Positions 9,056 through 18,653 are shown, counted from the stretch's first letter. The stretch is 40,520 bases of DNA from Rhodosalinus sediminis (GCF_003385555.1 NZ_QOHR01000016.1:20781-61300), one strand, 5' to 3'. Numbers and translations are program-made. Notes: generated from the sequence alone by a model not told the origin.

Positions 9056-11076
9056 TGCGCGGCGATGCGCTCCGCCGCGCGCGCCTGCGCCCGCGCCGAG
9101 AGATCGGCCATCACCTCGCTCGCCCGCGCGATGGGGTTGGTGAGGTAGAAATCCCCGATCGCACGGCCGAAGGGCGCCTCCGACACCTCGCCCGGCGCGA
9201 GCGGGGTCCAGTCGTTCGCGGGCACGCGGTCCACCTCGGCGATCCACGGCGCCTCGGCCACGAGCGCGCGGCGCAGTTGCGCGAGGCTGTCGTAGGAAAG
9301 CTGCGCCCCCGCCTCGACCGAGACTGCGCGCAGGATCGCCCAGTTCTCCTTGGCCTCGCCCGGCGGGAAGCCCGCGCGGAGCGCCATCTGCGGGCGGCCC
9401 TCGGTGTTGACGAAAAGCGCCTGCTCCTCGGTCCAGGCGGCGCCCGGCAGGATCAGGTCGGCGCGGTGGGCGCCGCGGTCGCCGTGGCTGCCCTGATAGA
9501 TGACGAAGGGGCCCTCGGGGATGTCCGTCTCGTCCACGCCGAGCGCCCAGATCACGTCGCCGTCGAGCGCGGCGTCGAGGCCGCCCCCGCAGGTCGCGCC
9601 CGCGTCCATCGCGCCGACGCGGCCGGCGGCGGTGTGCAGGACGAGGAGCCCCGCCTCCATCCGCTCGGCGAGGCGCATGGCGCTTGCGAGGACCGCCTCG
9701 CCGTCGGGGCGGCGCAGCGCCGCCTGCCCGACGATGACGAGGCCCGGCCCCTCCGCCGTCTTGGGAAGCTCCGCCTTGCCGTCGGCCAGCCGCGCGAGAT
9801 CGGCGCCGCCGCGGCCGGCGTGGTGCACGTCGAAGGTGAGGTCCACCGGCTCGCCGATCAGGCTCACCTCGCCGCCGGCGAGCCACGCCTTGCGGATGCG
9901 CGCATTCAGGACCGGCGCCTCGTTGCGGGGATCGGTGCCGAGGAGCACGATGTTGCGTGCGGCGTCGATATCCTCGATCGCCGCCGTGCCGACGTAGGCG
10001 GAGCGGTTGCCGGCGGGCAGCCGCGCGCCGTCCACCCGGCACTCGGCCACGCCGCCCAAGCGCTCCATCAACTGGCGCAGGGCGAAGGCCGCCTCGGTGT
10101 TGGCGAGATCGCCGACGAGGCCCGCAGGCCGCTCCGCCGTGCGCAGCTTGTCGCCCGCGACCTTCAGCGCCTCGCCCCAAGTGGCGGCGCGCAGTTTGCC
10201 GTTCTCGCGGATGTAGGGCCGGTCGAGGCGCTGGCGGCGCAGCCCGTCCCAGACGAAGCGCGTCTTGTCGGAGATCCACTCCTCGTTCACGCCGTCGTGG
10301 TTGCGCGGCAGCATCCGCATCACCTCGCGCCCCTTGGTGTCCACGCGGATATTGGAGCAGAGCGCGTCCATCACGTCGATCGACTCGGTCTTGGTCAGCT
10401 CCCAGGGCCGCGCGGTGAAGGCATAGGGCTTCGAGACCAGCGCGCCCACCGGGCAGAGATCGATGATGTTGCCCTGCATGTTCGAATCGAGCGTCTGGCC
10501 GAGGTAGCTCGTGATCTCGGCGTCCTCGCCCCGCCCCGTCTGGCCGAGCTCGGGCATGCCCGCCACCTCGGTGATGAAGCGCACGCAGCGCGTGCAGGAG
10601 ATGCAGCGCGTCATGTGCGTTTCGACCAGCGGGCCGAGATCGAGATCCTCGACCGCGCGCTTGGGCTCGCGGTAGCGGGAGAAGTCGACACCGTAGGCCA
10701 TCGCCTGATCCTGCAGGTCGCACTCGCCGCCCTGGTCGCAGATTGGGCAGTCGAGCGGGTGGTTGATGAGCAGGAACTCCATCACCCCCTCGCGCGCCTT
10801 CTTGACCATGAGCGAGTTGGTCCTGACCTGCGGCGGTTGCCCCTCGGGGCCGGGGCGCAGGTCGCGCACCTGCATCGCGCAGGAGGCGGCCGGCTTCGGC
10901 GGACCGCCCACCACCTCGACGAGGCACATGCGGCAGTTCCCGGCGATCGAGAGGCGCTCGTGGTAGCAGAAGCGCGGAATCTCGATGCCCGCCTCCTCGC
11001 AGGCCTGGATCAGGGTCAGGGCCGGATCGACCTCGATCTCCCGGCCGTCGATGACGATCTTGCGCAGTTCGGTCAT
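9052..11076 (-). CDS. nuoG: NADH-quinone oxidoreductase subunit G
   Basis: This 674-aa large iron-sulfur subunit of the peripheral arm has its clusters visible in order: [2Fe-2S] N1b ligands C37, C48, C51, C66; the His-ligated [4Fe-4S] N5 site H106, C110, C113, C119 ([14 protein letters not shown]); and N4 at C158, C161, C164, C208 (CISCTRCV, then CPVGAL). The molybdopterin-oxidoreductase-like C-terminal domain follows and is catalytically inert in complex I. The extra N7 cysteine set of E. coli NuoG is not evident, as expected for the mitochondrial-type subunit. It starts 4 nt after the DUF5333-type gene, and its stop overlaps the next gene's ATG. Confidence 0.97.
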   Translation of the reverse strand: MTELRKIVIDGREIEVDPALTLIQACEEAGIEIPRFCYHERLSIAGNCRMCLVEVVGGPPKPAASCAMQVRDLRPGPEGQPPQVRTNSLMVKKAREGVMEFLLINHPLDCPICDQGGECDLQDQAMAYGVDFSRYREPKRAVEDLDLGPLVETHMTRCISCTRCVRFITEVAGMPELGQTGRGEDAEITSYLGQTLDSNMQGNIIDLCPVGALVSKPYAFTARPWELTKTESIDVMDALCSNIRVDTKGREVMRMLPRNHDGVNEEWISDKTRFVWDGLRRQRLDRPYIRENGKLRAATWGEALKVAGDKLRTAERPAGLVGDLANTEAAFALRQLMERLGGVAECRVDGARLPAGNRSAYVGTAAIEDIDAARNIVLLGTDPRNEAPVLNARIRKAWLAGGEVSLIGEPVDLTFDVHHAGRGGADLARLADGKAELPKTAEGPGLVIVGQAALRRPDGEAVLASAMRLAERMEAGLLVLHTAAGRVGAMDAGATCGGGLDAALDGDVIWALGVDETDIPEGPFVIYQGSHGDRGAHRADLILPGAAWTEEQALFVNTEGRPQMALRAGFPPGEAKENWAILRAVSVEAGAQLSYDSLAQLRRALVAEAPWIAEVDRVPANDWTPLAPGEVSEAPFGRAIGDFYLTNPIARASEVMADLSARAQARAAERIAAQ

Positions 11077-11080
11077 GATC

Positions 11081-11503
11081 TCACTTCTCTCTGAGCAGCC
11101 GCCCCACGGCGCTGCCGCTTGCGATCTCGTCCCGCCCGAAGGCGCAGAGCTCGGCGGTCACGGACGGGTCGTAGCCCTGCTGGCGGATGTAGGCCTCGCC
11201 CAGCCGGCGCATCCGCGCCTTCTCGTCCTCGCTCCCGACGTAATCTTCTATTTCCGCGTCTGAATAGCCGAGCTCCGCCGCCCGCGCCTCGAGCGAACTC
11301 AGCCGGGCGTAGGCGCGGACCCAGCGCGGCGCGATTGCGTCGCAGCGCCGGCGCACCTCGTCGGCGATCGCGATGGCCAGAAGCGCGCCGTCGATCTCCT
11401 GCACCTCGCGGAGCGGCGGGCGCTCCGAAGCGACGACCGCCGCCCCCACCCCCGGCGGGGCGAGAAGCGCGGCGGCGCAGAGACAGGCGCGCAGGCTCAC
11501 CAC
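11081..11503 (-). CDS. DUF5333-type exported protein between nuoF and nuoG
   Basis: A protein of about 140 aa begins with a signal peptide ([20 protein letters not shown]) and a predicted cleavage after GVGA or nearby. The mature helical domain contains [39 protein letters not shown] and a C-terminal [10 protein letters not shown]. Two cysteines in the mature part could form a disulfide. I recognise it as the DUF5333 family that accompanies nuoG in Rhodobacterales. Start: the frame opens at a GTG at 11512, but that codon abuts the GAGG motif. The GTGs at 11503 (8-nt spacing) and 11500 (GTGA overlap with the upstream stop) fit better. Function is unknown. Its position links it to complex I, but the product is predicted to be periplasmic. 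Confidence 0.8.
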   Translation of the reverse strand: MVSLRACLCAAALLAPPGVGAAVVASERPPLREVQEIDGALLAIAIADEVRRRCDAIAPRWVRAYARLSSLEARAAELGYSDAEIEDYVGSEDEKARMRRLGEAYIRQQGYDPSVTAELCAFGRDEIASGSAVGRLLREK

Positions 11504-11916
11504 GGGGCGCACCTCCCCTCGAGGGTCACCGCGTCGCCTGCCACCGGCAGCGCGGCCGGGTCGCTATCGGGCCCGGTCGTCCAATCGATGTCAGAGCTGC
11601 CGAAAGTCTCGATGCAATACCGCTTGCCCGCGTGCTCGGCCGCGCGCACCGCGCCCGCGCGCCCGGCGCTCACCGGCCGGGCGGAGGCGATGAAGCGCTC
11701 CACCGTCTCGCCCCGCGCGGCCGAGGCGCTGTAGGACCCGCCGTCGAAGGCGACCTCCGTCCGCCCGCCGCCGCAGGCGGCGAGGGCCACCAAAGCGGCA
11801 CCCGCGGCGACGCGAAGGCCCGCGACGCGACGCGGCCACCGCTGGCGGCGGCCGCCGCCATCGCACCATTGCGCCGTCGCAGCCTCGGGCATCTCTCGGC
11901 CTCCCCGCGCGCTCAT
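11497..11916 (-). CDS. Putative lipoprotein directly after nuoF
   Basis: This ORF of 139 aa has an ATG overlapping the nuoF stop (ATGA). A hydrophobic segment ends in LVALAAC with C48 in a good lipobox (L-A-A-C), but about 30 polar, Arg-rich residues precede it, so the functional start may be internal (for example the Met at codon 9). The mature part has [11 protein letters not shown], then [20 protein letters not shown] and a final LEGRCAPW. The RYCI, GSSDIDW, GPD and GRC pieces are a pattern I recall from nuo-linked hypothetical proteins of Rhodobacterales. Two mature cysteines could pair. The C-terminal 4-20 nt overlap the start region of the DUF5333-type gene. Function unknown. Confidence 0.74.
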   Translation of the reverse strand: MSARGGREMPEAATAQWCDGGGRRQRWPRRVAGLRVAAGAALVALAACGGGRTEVAFDGGSYSASAARGETVERFIASARPVSAGRAGAVRAAEHAGKRYCIETFGSSDIDWTTGPDSDPAALPVAGDAVTLEGRCAPW

Positions 11917-13208
11917 TCCGCCGCCACGGCGGTGCTGCGGCCGGTTTTCTGCGCCTTGATGCGGTCCTCGATCTCGTCGCGGAAGTGCCGGATCAGGCCC
12001 TGGATCGGCCAGGCCGCCGCGTCGCCGAGCGCGCAGATGGTGTGCCCCTCGACCTGCTTGGTCACGTCGAGGAGCATGTCCACCTCCTCGACCTCGGCCT
12101 CGCCGCTGACCAGCCGCTCCATCACGCGCATCATCCAGCCCGCGCCCTCGCGGCAGGGGGTGCACTGGCCGCAGCTCTCGTGCTTGTAGAACTTCGACAG
12201 GCGCCAGATCGCCTTGATGATGTCGGTGGACTGATCCATCACGATCACCGCCGCGGTGCCGAGGCCCGAGCGGTTCTCGCGCAGCCAGTCGAAATCCATG
12301 ATCCCCTCGCGCATCACCGAGCCGGGCAGCAGCGGCACCGAGGAGCCGCCGGGGATCACCGCCTTTAGGTTCTTCCATCCCCCGCGCACGCCGCCGCAGT
12401 GACGCTCGATCAGCTCCTCGAAGGGGATCGACATCTCCTCCTCGACGACGCAGGGGTTGTTCACGTGCCCCGAGATCGCGAAGACCTTGGTGCCCGCGTT
12501 GTTCGGCCGCCCGAAGCCCGAGAACCAGTCCGCGCCGCGGCGCAGGACCGTGGGCACCACCGCGATGCTTTCCACGTTGTTCACCGTCGTCGGGCAACCG
12601 TAGAGCCCCGCGCCCGCCGGGAACGGCGGCTTCATGCGCGGCATGCCCTTCTTGCCCTCGAGGCTCTCGATCAGCGCGGTCTCCTCGCCGCAGATGTAGG
12701 CGCCCGCGCCATGGGTTAGGTAGAGGTCGAAATCCCAGCCCGAGCCGGCGGCATTCCGCCCGAGCAGCCCCGCGTCGTAGCACTCGTCTATCGCGGCCTG
12801 CAGCGCCTCGCGCTCGCGGATGTATTCGCCGCGGATGTAGATGTAGCAGGCATGCGCGCCCATCGCGAAGGAGGCGATCAGGCAGCCCTCGATCAGCGTG
12901 TGCGGATCGTGGCGCATGATCTCCCGGTCCTTGCAGGTGCCGGGCTCGGATTCGTCGGCGTTGACCACCAGATAGGCCGGCCGCCCGTCCGACTCCTTGG
13001 GCATGAAGGACCACTTCATCCCCGTCGGAAAGCCCGCGCCGCCGCGGCCGCGCAGGCCGGATTTCTTCACCTCCTCGACGATCGCCTCGCGCCCGCGCGC
13101 GATGATCCCGGCGGTGCCGTCCCAGTGCCCGCGCGCCTTCGCGCCCGCGAGCGTGCGGTCGTGCATCCCGTAGAGATTGGTGAAGATGCGGTCTTCGTCC
13201 TTGAGCAT
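11913..13208 (-). CDS. nuoF: NADH-quinone oxidoreductase subunit F (NADH/FMN subunit)
   Basis: This 431-aa, 51-kDa subunit oxidises NADH using FMN and passes electrons to cluster N3. The glycine-rich NADH/FMN motif [10 protein letters not shown] lies at residues 54-63, the FMN-binding [12 protein letters not shown] at 83-94, [19 protein letters not shown] at about 167-185, and the [4Fe-4S] ligands are C346, C349, C352 (SCGQCTPC) and C392. The start is ATG at 13208 ([14 protein letters not shown]), the family N-terminus; the open frame before it overlaps the DUF5337-type gene. Its stop overlaps the ATG of the lipoprotein gene. Complete and typical. Confidence 0.98.
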   Translation of the reverse strand: MLKDEDRIFTNLYGMHDRTLAGAKARGHWDGTAGIIARGREAIVEEVKKSGLRGRGGAGFPTGMKWSFMPKESDGRPAYLVVNADESEPGTCKDREIMRHDPHTLIEGCLIASFAMGAHACYIYIRGEYIREREALQAAIDECYDAGLLGRNAAGSGWDFDLYLTHGAGAYICGEETALIESLEGKKGMPRMKPPFPAGAGLYGCPTTVNNVESIAVVPTVLRRGADWFSGFGRPNNAGTKVFAISGHVNNPCVVEEEMSIPFEELIERHCGGVRGGWKNLKAVIPGGSSVPLLPGSVMREGIMDFDWLRENRSGLGTAAVIVMDQSTDIIKAIWRLSKFYKHESCGQCTPCREGAGWMMRVMERLVSGEAEVEEVDMLLDVTKQVEGHTICALGDAAAWPIQGLIRHFRDEIEDRIKAQKTGRSTAVAAE

Positions 13209-13231
13209 TCCCGTTCCTTTCCGCGCCGGCC

Positions 13232-13465
13232 TCAGCCGTTCCGCCGGCGCCAGAGCCCGATGGCCGCGATGAACGCCCAGAAAAAGGCGCCCATCGCCGC
13301 AAGATAGATCAGCATCTCCGCGCGCACAGGGAGGTCGACGGTCCCGGCGAGCCACGGCGCGAGGAGCGCGGCGACGCCGGCCGCCGCGATCACCACGGCG
13401 ATCACCCGGCCCTGCCGCGCGATGGCGCGGCGCGTCTCCTCGTCCGGCGTCCGGTCCTGCGGCAT
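13232..13465 (-). CDS. DUF5337-type small membrane protein between nuoE and nuoF
   Basis: A 77-aa protein starting [20 protein letters not shown], followed by two transmembrane helices (about residues 21-42 and 50-72) joined by a short loop with acidic/basic residues, and a basic end LWRRRNG. The layout suggests both ends in the cytoplasm. I recognise it as the DUF5337 family that follows nuoE in Rhodobacterales; no function is known to me. It lies 17 nt after the 224-aa protein gene and 23 nt before nuoF. It could be a small membrane partner of complex I assembly, but that is inferred from synteny alone. Confidence 0.78.
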   Translation of the reverse strand: MPQDRTPDEETRRAIARQGRVIAVVIAAAGVAALLAPWLAGTVDLPVRAEMLIYLAAMGAFFWAFIAAIGLWRRRNG

Positions 13466-13482
13466 CCGCCCTCCGTCGCGGG

Positions 13483-14157
13483 TCAGCCGCGCTCGCCCGC
13501 GGCGAGCGCCCTGGCCTGCGTCACCCAGTCGTCGCGGCTCACGCGGCCCCTGAAGCCCTCGAGATTGGCGTCGACCCAGGCGACCTCCGCCGCGCTCCAG
13601 CCGGCGATCTGGTCGAAATGATAGACGCCCATCTCGTTCAGGACTTTCTCGAGCTTCGGGCCGACGCCCTTGATCTTCTTCAGGTCGTCCGCCCCGCCCG
13701 CGCGCGGCGCGTCGCGCAGGGCGGGCTTGCTTTCGGCCGCGTCCTCCGTCGCGGTCGTCGTCGCGGCTTTCGTCTCCGCCGCCGGGGCCTCGGGGGCCGG
13801 CGCCGCCGTGCGCGCTTCCGCCGGCTTCGGCGCGGGCGCGGGGGCCGCCTGCTGCGGGGCGGGCGCCGGGGTCGGCGGCTCCTCCTCGAGGCCGAGCTCG
13901 CGCTTGCGCTGCGGCGAGAGCGGCTCCATCCCCGTCAGCTCGCCGAGCGACTGTCCCTCCCACGGCGGCGCGACGGTGCCGCAGAGCTTGCGCTGCAGAA
14001 AGAGGCCGAACCAGACCGCGAAGGCGATGCCGAGGATCAGCGAGACGAGGAACCAGAGCCCCTCCTGCACGCCGATGATCAGCACGCCGAGCCCCGAGAC
14101 TCCGCCGAAGCCCCAGCAGACCATCGTGCAGGTCGTGTCGTTATCCGTCTGCGCCAT
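13483..14157 (-). CDS. Membrane-anchored helix-hairpin-helix-like protein after nuoE
   Basis: A 224-aa protein in three parts. Two N-terminal hydrophobic segments (about residues 16-32 and 36-54) carry cysteines at 10, 14 and 59. A Pro/Ala/Glu-rich flexible linker follows (about 92-150). The C-terminal domain (156-221) has a helix-hairpin-helix core, [20 protein letters not shown], then [17 protein letters not shown]. This last domain is closely similar to the C-terminal domain of NuoE immediately upstream (about 36 of 67 residues identical by hand count). The gene is 25 nt downstream of nuoE. The domain type is often taken as nucleic-acid binding, but here it more likely serves protein contacts; it may hold NuoE-containing modules near the membrane. 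Function unproven. Confidence 0.8.
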   Translation of the reverse strand: MAQTDNDTTCTMVCWGFGGVSGLGVLIIGVQEGLWFLVSLILGIAFAVWFGLFLQRKLCGTVAPPWEGQSLGELTGMEPLSPQRKRELGLEEEPPTPAPAPQQAAPAPAPKPAEARTAAPAPEAPAAETKAATTTATEDAAESKPALRDAPRAGGADDLKKIKGVGPKLEKVLNEMGVYHFDQIAGWSAAEVAWVDANLEGFRGRVSRDDWVTQARALAAGERG

Positions 14158-14182
14158 CTCTCGTCCCCCTCAGGTGATGCCG

Positions 14183-15379
14183 TTACGTCTTCTTGTCGAC
14201 ATCGCCTCTTCTAGCACGACCGTCCGGCGCCGTCTCGCCCCCCTCGGCCAGAAGCCGGGCCTGCTCGACCCAGGCGTCGCGGGCGACGCGTCCTTCGGCA
14301 TCCTCGAGGTGGTATTCGATCCAGGCGATCTCCTCGGCGCCCCAGCCGGCGATCTGGTCGAAGTGATGGATGCCGAGCGCCGCCAGCCCCTCGGCGAGGG
14401 CCGCGTCGATCCCCTCGATGCGCTGCAGATCGTCGGCCGCGCCGCCGCGCGGGGCCTCCAGCCGCTCCGGGGCCGTGCCGGGCGCGACGGCGGCCGGCTC
14501 CACCTCGGGCGCGGTCGCATGCTCGGGCGCCGGGGCGGGATCGCCGGTGGAGGGCTTGCCGCGGCCCTGCACGGGCGCCTCGCGCTTGTCGATGCCGGTG
14601 CCGTCCGTGGGCTGCGCCTCGGCCAGCACCGGCCCCTTAGGGTCCGGCTCGGCCTCCCCCGGCGCGCGCGAGAGATCGCGCCACGGCGTGCGGAGCGGCA
14701 CCTCGCTGCCGTCGATGCGCTTGATCGTGTCGCCCATCTCGAGCGCGAGCTCGACCGAGGCGTTGTGCGCCGGCCGCCCCTCCGCATGCGCGGTGAGCGC
14801 CGTCGGCCCGCCCGCGGGCTCGGAGGCGTAGCGGCCGGTCTGCGGGCCCGGCGTCGGCACCTCCCCCGCGGCGAAGGCGTCGAGGATCTCGCTCAGCCGC
14901 TCGGCGGTGAGATCCTCGTAATAATCCTTGCCGATCTGCGCCATCGGCGCGTTCGCGCAGGCGCCGAGACACTCGACCTCCTCCCAGGAGAACTTGCCGT
15001 CCGCGCTGAGCTGATGCGGCTCCTTCGCGATCTTCTCCTTGCAGACGGCCATCAGGTCCTCGGCCCCGCAGATCATGCACGAGGTCGTGCCGCAGACCTG
15101 CACATGCGCGACCGAGCCCACCGGCGCGAGCTGGAACATGAAGTAGAAGGTCGCCACCTCGAGCGCGCGAATATGCGCGAGGCCGAGCATGTCGGCGACG
15201 TATTCGATCGCGGGCCGCGTGAGCCAGCCCTCCTGCTCCTGCGCGCGCCAGAGGAGCGGGATGATCGCGCTCGCCTGCCGGCCTTCGGGATACTTGGAGA
15301 TCTGCGCCTTGGCCCACTCTAGGTTCTCGGCCGTGAAGGCGAAGCTTTCGGGCTGCTCGTGGTGGAGGCGTCGAAGCAT
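14183..15379 (-). CDS. nuoE: NADH-quinone oxidoreductase subunit E with C-terminal extension
   Basis: This 398-aa protein is nearly twice the usual NuoE length. Residues 1-175 are the 24-kDa thioredoxin-like subunit with the [2Fe-2S] N1a ligands C96 and C101 (VCGTTSC), and C137 and C141 (ECLGAC). After about residue 180 comes a linker rich in Pro, Ala and Glu (to about 312). A C-terminal domain follows (315-381, [20 protein letters not shown] then [15 protein letters not shown]), a degenerate helix-hairpin-helix copy of the domain in the next gene. Long NuoE proteins are known in Rhodobacterales; what the extension does is unknown to me. The gene is 28 nt after the preceding small gene and its ATG is unambiguous. 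Confidence 0.95.
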   Translation of the reverse strand: MLRRLHHEQPESFAFTAENLEWAKAQISKYPEGRQASAIIPLLWRAQEQEGWLTRPAIEYVADMLGLAHIRALEVATFYFMFQLAPVGSVAHVQVCGTTSCMICGAEDLMAVCKEKIAKEPHQLSADGKFSWEEVECLGACANAPMAQIGKDYYEDLTAERLSEILDAFAAGEVPTPGPQTGRYASEPAGGPTALTAHAEGRPAHNASVELALEMGDTIKRIDGSEVPLRTPWRDLSRAPGEAEPDPKGPVLAEAQPTDGTGIDKREAPVQGRGKPSTGDPAPAPEHATAPEVEPAAVAPGTAPERLEAPRGGAADDLQRIEGIDAALAEGLAALGIHHFDQIAGWGAEEIAWIEYHLEDAEGRVARDAWVEQARLLAEGGETAPDGRARRGDVDKKT

Positions 15380-15407
15380 GCCGTGTCCTTCGTGTGATGC
15401 GCGCCGC

Positions 15408-15695
15408 TCAGGCGTCGGGGGCGCAGGGGCCGGCGGTCAGGCGCACGCCGCCCTCGGGCGTGCGCACCGCGCGCTCCTGCGCGACGCGATAGCGCGAGAT
15501 GTCCATGATCTGCTGCCGGGTGAGGCCGGTCTGAAGCTCGACCGGGGCATAGTCGGCCTCTTCCGCGAGGGTACAGCCAACGCTCGCCACCGCGGCGTCG
15601 TAGGCCGCGCGATCCGCCTCCGTCGTGCCCTCGGGCGGCAGCGCGCAGGCGGAGGCGAGCGGCAGGGCGGCGAGCGCCGCGGCGGCGGGCCTCAT
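15408..15695 (-). CDS. Small exported protein or lipoprotein between nuoD and nuoE
   Basis: A 95-aa protein with an N-terminal export signal, [18 protein letters not shown]17 follows A-S-A, a weak lipobox, so cleavage by signal peptidase I instead is possible. The mature part has [35 protein letters not shown] and ends [11 protein letters not shown]. Its cysteines at 41 and 91 could pair. The [10 protein letters not shown] and RL..GPCA pieces match my memory of nuo-linked hypothetical proteins in Rhodobacterales. The ATG overlaps the nuoD stop (ATGA), and the gene ends 28 nt before nuoE. Its role is unknown; as with the other exported members of this operon, a periplasmic site is predicted from the signal only. 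Confidence 0.75.
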   Translation of the reverse strand: MRPAAAALAALPLASACALPPEGTTEADRAAYDAAVASVGCTLAEEADYAPVELQTGLTRQQIMDISRYRVAQERAVRTPEGGVRLTAGPCAPDA

Positions 15696-16912
15696 CGGTC
15701 GATCTCTCCGAAGACGACGTCGAGCGTGCCGATGATCGCCGCCACGTCGGCGAGCTGATGGCCCCGCGTGATGTGCTCCATGCCCTGCAAGTGCAGGAAC
15801 CCCGGCGCGCGCAGCTTGGCGCGATAGGGCCGGTTCGTGCCGTCGGCCACGAGATAGACGCCGAACTCGCCCTTGGGCGCCTCGACGGCGGCGTAGACTT
15901 CCCCCTCGGGGACGTGGAAGCCCTCGGTGTAGAGCTTGAAGTGATGGATCAGTGCCTCCATCGAGGTCTTCATCTCGGCGCGCTCGGGCGGCGATATCTT
16001 GCCACGCGCCATGACCTCGCCCGGGCCCTCCTCGCGCAGCTTCGCGATCGCCTGCCGGATGATCTTCACGCTCTCGCGCATCTCCTGCATCCGCACGAGG
16101 TAGCGATCGTAGCAGTCGCCGTTCTTGCCGACGGGAATCTGGAAGTCGAACTCGTCGTAGCACTCGTAGGGCTGCGCGCGCCGCAGGTCCCAGGCGAGGC
16201 CGGAGCCGCGCACCATCGGCCCCGAGAAGCCCCAGTCGAGGATGTCCTGCTCGGTCACCACGCCGATGTCGACGTTGCGCTGCTTGAAGATGCGGTTCTC
16301 CGTCAGCAGCCCGTCGATGTCGTCGAGCACGGACGGGAAGGCGTCCGCCCATGCCTCGATGTCGTCGATCAGCTGCGGCGGCAGGTCCTGATGCACGCCG
16401 CCGGGGCGGAAATAGGCCGCGTGGAGCCGCGCCCCGCAGGCGCGCTCGTAGAAGACCATCAGCTTCTCGCGCTCCTCGAAGCCCCAGAGCGGCGGCGTCA
16501 GCGCACCGACGTCCATCGCCTGCGTCGTGACGTTGAGAAGATGGTTCAGCACGCGCCCGATCTCGCAGAAGAGCACGCGGATGAGCTGCCCCCGGCGCGG
16601 CACCTCGACGCCCGCCAGCCGCTCGATGGCGAGGCACCAGGCGTGCTCCTGGTTCATCGGCGCCACGTAATCGAGCCGGTCGAAATAGGGCAGGTTCTGC
16701 AGGTAGGTGCGGCTTTCCATCAGCTTCTCGGTGCCGCGGTGCAGCAGGCCGATGTGCGGGTCCACCCGCTCGACGATCTCGCCGTCGAGCTCCAGCACCA
16801 GCCGCAGAACGCCGTGCGCCGCAGGGTGTTGCGGGCCGAAGTTGATGTTGAAGTTGCGGATCTGCTGTTCGCCGGTCTCGACGTCGTCAAACTGCTTCGT
16901 GCCGTCCATCAT
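15692..16912 (-). CDS. nuoD: NADH-quinone oxidoreductase subunit D
   Basis: This 406-aa, 49-kDa subunit is derived from a NiFe-hydrogenase large subunit and forms the quinone site with NuoB. The N-terminal [18 protein letters not shown] holds the conserved histidines H29 and H33. Further signatures are [38 protein letters not shown] and the C-terminal [14 protein letters not shown]. Two ATG codons in tandem (16912 and 16909) are possible starts. The first overlaps the stop of the 66-aa ORF, giving ATGATGA. NuoC and NuoD are separate here, unlike the fused NuoCD of enterobacteria. Complete. Confidence 0.98.
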   Translation of the reverse strand: MMDGTKQFDDVETGEQQIRNFNINFGPQHPAAHGVLRLVLELDGEIVERVDPHIGLLHRGTEKLMESRTYLQNLPYFDRLDYVAPMNQEHAWCLAIERLAGVEVPRRGQLIRVLFCEIGRVLNHLLNVTTQAMDVGALTPPLWGFEEREKLMVFYERACGARLHAAYFRPGGVHQDLPPQLIDDIEAWADAFPSVLDDIDGLLTENRIFKQRNVDIGVVTEQDILDWGFSGPMVRGSGLAWDLRRAQPYECYDEFDFQIPVGKNGDCYDRYLVRMQEMRESVKIIRQAIAKLREEGPGEVMARGKISPPERAEMKTSMEALIHHFKLYTEGFHVPEGEVYAAVEAPKGEFGVYLVADGTNRPYRAKLRAPGFLHLQGMEHITRGHQLADVAAIIGTLDVVFGEIDR

Positions 16913-17109
16913 GCCCGGCCTCCGTCATCCTTGAACGCCATGACCCACAGGAGCACCAGCGCCCCGAGCGGGATGATCGCGACCAGCGACACCCACGCCG
17001 GGATGCCGAAGCGCGGCAGCAGCTTCCAGAAGGGGATCACCACCAGCGCGCCGATCACGATCAGCCAGAGCAGCCCGCCGCCACCCATGCCGTAACCGCC
17101 GCCCATCAT
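16909..17109 (-). CDS. 66-aa glycine-rich two-helix membrane protein between nuoC and nuoD
   Basis: A short protein with a glycine-rich head, [12 protein letters not shown], then two transmembrane helices (about 13-30 and 38-59) separated by [11 protein letters not shown], and an acidic/basic tail. It overlaps both neighbours by ATGA junctions: its ATG lies in the nuoC stop and its stop lies in the nuoD start. Ribosomes leaving nuoC therefore pass through it to reach nuoD. It shows no resemblance to a complex I core subunit that I can name. The Gly-rich head and Pro-rich loop are reminiscent of small membrane chaperone or holdase-like proteins, which is speculation. Coding status is supported by the tight packing and clean hydrophobic pattern. 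Confidence 0.76.
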   Translation of the reverse strand: MMGGGYGMGGGGLLWLIVIGALVVIPFWKLLPRFGIPAWVSLVAIIPLGALVLLWVMAFKDDGGRA

Positions 17110-17732
17110 GGCGCGCTCTCCTCGGATTTCTCGTCGCCCGGCAGGACGTAATGCGCGCCCTCCCAGGGGCTCATGAAGTCGAACTGCCGGTATTCCTGCA
17201 CGAGCTTGACGGGCTCGTAGACCACCCGCTTCGCCGCCTCGTCGTAGCGCACCTCGGTGTAGCCCGTCGTCGGGAAATCCTTGCGCAGCGGGTGCCCGCG
17301 GAAGCCGTAATCCGTCAGGATGCGGCGCAGGTCCGGGTGCCCCGAGAAGAGGATGCCGAACATGTCGAACACCTCCCGCTCGAACCAGCCGGCGGAGGGA
17401 TGCACCGGCGTGATCGACGGCACGAGCTCCTCCTCGTCGACCGGCGCGCGCAGGCGGATGCGGTGGTTCTGATACATCGAGAGAAGGTGATAGACCACGT
17501 CGAAACGCTTCGGCCGCTCCGGCCAGTCCACCGCCGTGATGTCCACCAGCGTGGAGAAGCCGCAGCTCGAATCCTGCTTCAGGAACTCCGTGAACCCGGC
17601 GATCCGCGCCGGCGCGACGCAGACGCAGAGCTCCCCGCGCGTGACGCTCCACGACAGGACGCAATCCGGGCGCCGGCTCTCGATATGCGCGCCGAGCTCC
17701 TCGAGCGCGGCGGTCTGGGCCTCTGCGGTCAT
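17106..17732 (-). CDS. nuoC: NADH-quinone oxidoreductase subunit C
   Basis: This 208-aa, 30-kDa subunit of the complex I connecting module carries the family signature in [20 protein letters not shown] and [18 protein letters not shown] (about residues 115-155), followed by [20 protein letters not shown]. The ATG at 17732 gives the normal N-terminus ([13 protein letters not shown]). It is separated by 16 nt from nuoB and overlaps the 66-aa membrane ORF at its end. Complete and typical. Confidence 0.98.
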   Translation of the reverse strand: MTAEAQTAALEELGAHIESRRPDCVLSWSVTRGELCVCVAPARIAGFTEFLKQDSSCGFSTLVDITAVDWPERPKRFDVVYHLLSMYQNHRIRLRAPVDEEELVPSITPVHPSAGWFEREVFDMFGILFSGHPDLRRILTDYGFRGHPLRKDFPTTGYTEVRYDEAAKRVVYEPVKLVQEYRQFDFMSPWEGAHYVLPGDEKSEESAP

Positions 17733-17748
17733 CAGCTCCTCCGGGGTC

Positions 17749-18297
17749 TCAGCGCGTGATGGTGCCCGTGCGGCGGATCTTGCGCTGAAGCTGCATCACG
17801 CCGTAGAGCAGCGCCTCCGCCGTCGGCGGGCAGCCGGGCACGTAGATGTCCACCGGCACGATCCGGTCGCAGCCGCGCACCACCGAATAGCTGTAGTGAT
17901 AATAGCCCCCGCCGTTGGCGCAGGAGCCCATGGAGATCACGTAGCGCGGCTCCGGCATCTGGTCGTAGACCTTGCGCAGCGCCGGCGCCATCTTGTTCGT
18001 GAGCGTGCCGGCCACGATCATCACGTCCGATTGCCGCGGGCTGGCGCGGGGCGCGACTCCGAAGCGCTCGGCGTCGTAGCGCGGCATCGAGGTGTGCATC
18101 ATCTCGACCGCGCAGCAGGCCAGACCGAAGGTCATCCAGTGCAGCGAGCCCGTGCGCGCCCAGTTGATCAGGTCCTCGGTCGTGGTGACGAGGAACCCCT
18201 TGTCCTGAAGCTCGCGGTTGAGGGTCTGCGTCGCGTGCTCCGGATCGGGGCCGGCGGCGTTGACCGCGCCGGTGTCGGTGTTCGGCGTCACTGCCAT
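17749..18297 (-). CDS. nuoB: NADH-quinone oxidoreductase subunit B
   Basis: This 182-aa PSST subunit bears the terminal [4Fe-4S] cluster N2 next to the quinone site. The four ligands are present: the tandem C61-C62 ([10 protein letters not shown]), C126 ([21 protein letters not shown]) and C156 ([14 protein letters not shown]). The start is ATG at 18297, 10 nt inside nuoA; a GTG two codons later would make a GTGA overlap, but the ATG is preferred. The N-terminal 35 residues are a variable, flexible extension. It precedes nuoC by 16 nt. Confidence 0.98.
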   Translation of the reverse strand: MAVTPNTDTGAVNAAGPDPEHATQTLNRELQDKGFLVTTTEDLINWARTGSLHWMTFGLACCAVEMMHTSMPRYDAERFGVAPRASPRQSDVMIVAGTLTNKMAPALRKVYDQMPEPRYVISMGSCANGGGYYHYSYSVVRGCDRIVPVDIYVPGCPPTAEALLYGVMQLQRKIRRTGTITR

Positions 18298-18653
18298 TCC
18301 ATGGCCCCCTTCTTCCATTCGTAGGCGAAGCCCGCGGTCAGCACGGCGAGGAAGGCCATCATCGACCAGAAGGCCGCCATCGAGATCTCCGAGAAGGCCA
18401 CCGCCCAGGGAAAGAGGAAGGCGATCTCGAGATCGAAGATGATGAACAGGATCGAGACGAGATAGAAGCGCACGTCGAACTTCATCCGCGCGTCGTCGAA
18501 GGCGTTGAAGCCGCATTCGTAGGCCGAGACCTTCTCGGGGTCGGGGTTGCGCACGGCGACGACCACCGCCGCGAGGATCAGGATGATCCCGAGCCCGAGC
18601 GCCACCGCCAGAAGCAGCAGGATCGGGGCGTATTCCCTGAGCAGGTCGTCCAT
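18288..18653 (-). CDS. nuoA: NADH-quinone oxidoreductase subunit A
   Basis: This 121-aa ND3 homologue has three helices. The loop between TM1 and TM2 has the conserved [21 protein letters not shown], including the cysteine whose exposure marks the active/deactive transition in mitochondrial-type complex I. TM2 holds [16 protein letters not shown] with the conserved Asp/Glu. The start is ATG at 18653, with AAAGGAG at 7-nt spacing, rather than the longer open frame upstream. It is the first gene of the nuo operon, with a candidate promoter about 60-80 nt upstream. Confidence 0.98.
   Translation of the reverse strand: MDDLLREYAPILLLLAVALGLGIILILAAVVVAVRNPDPEKVSAYECGFNAFDDARMKFDVRFYLVSILFIIFDLEIAFLFPWAVAFSEISMAAFWSMMAFLAVLTAGFAYEWKKGAMEWQ

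Noticed and set aside
7570-11094. A very long open frame on the plus strand opposite nuoG and nuoH (about 1,170 codons)
   Set aside because: It is the antisense of two certain genes. GC-ending codons suppress stops on the opposite strand, and its translation is a low-complexity Arg/His/Glu/Ala mix without domains.
14183-15379. Frameshift or fusion error as the cause of the long NuoE
   Set aside because: The frame is continuous with uniform codon use, and the extension has its own folded-looking domain, matching long NuoE forms known in this order.
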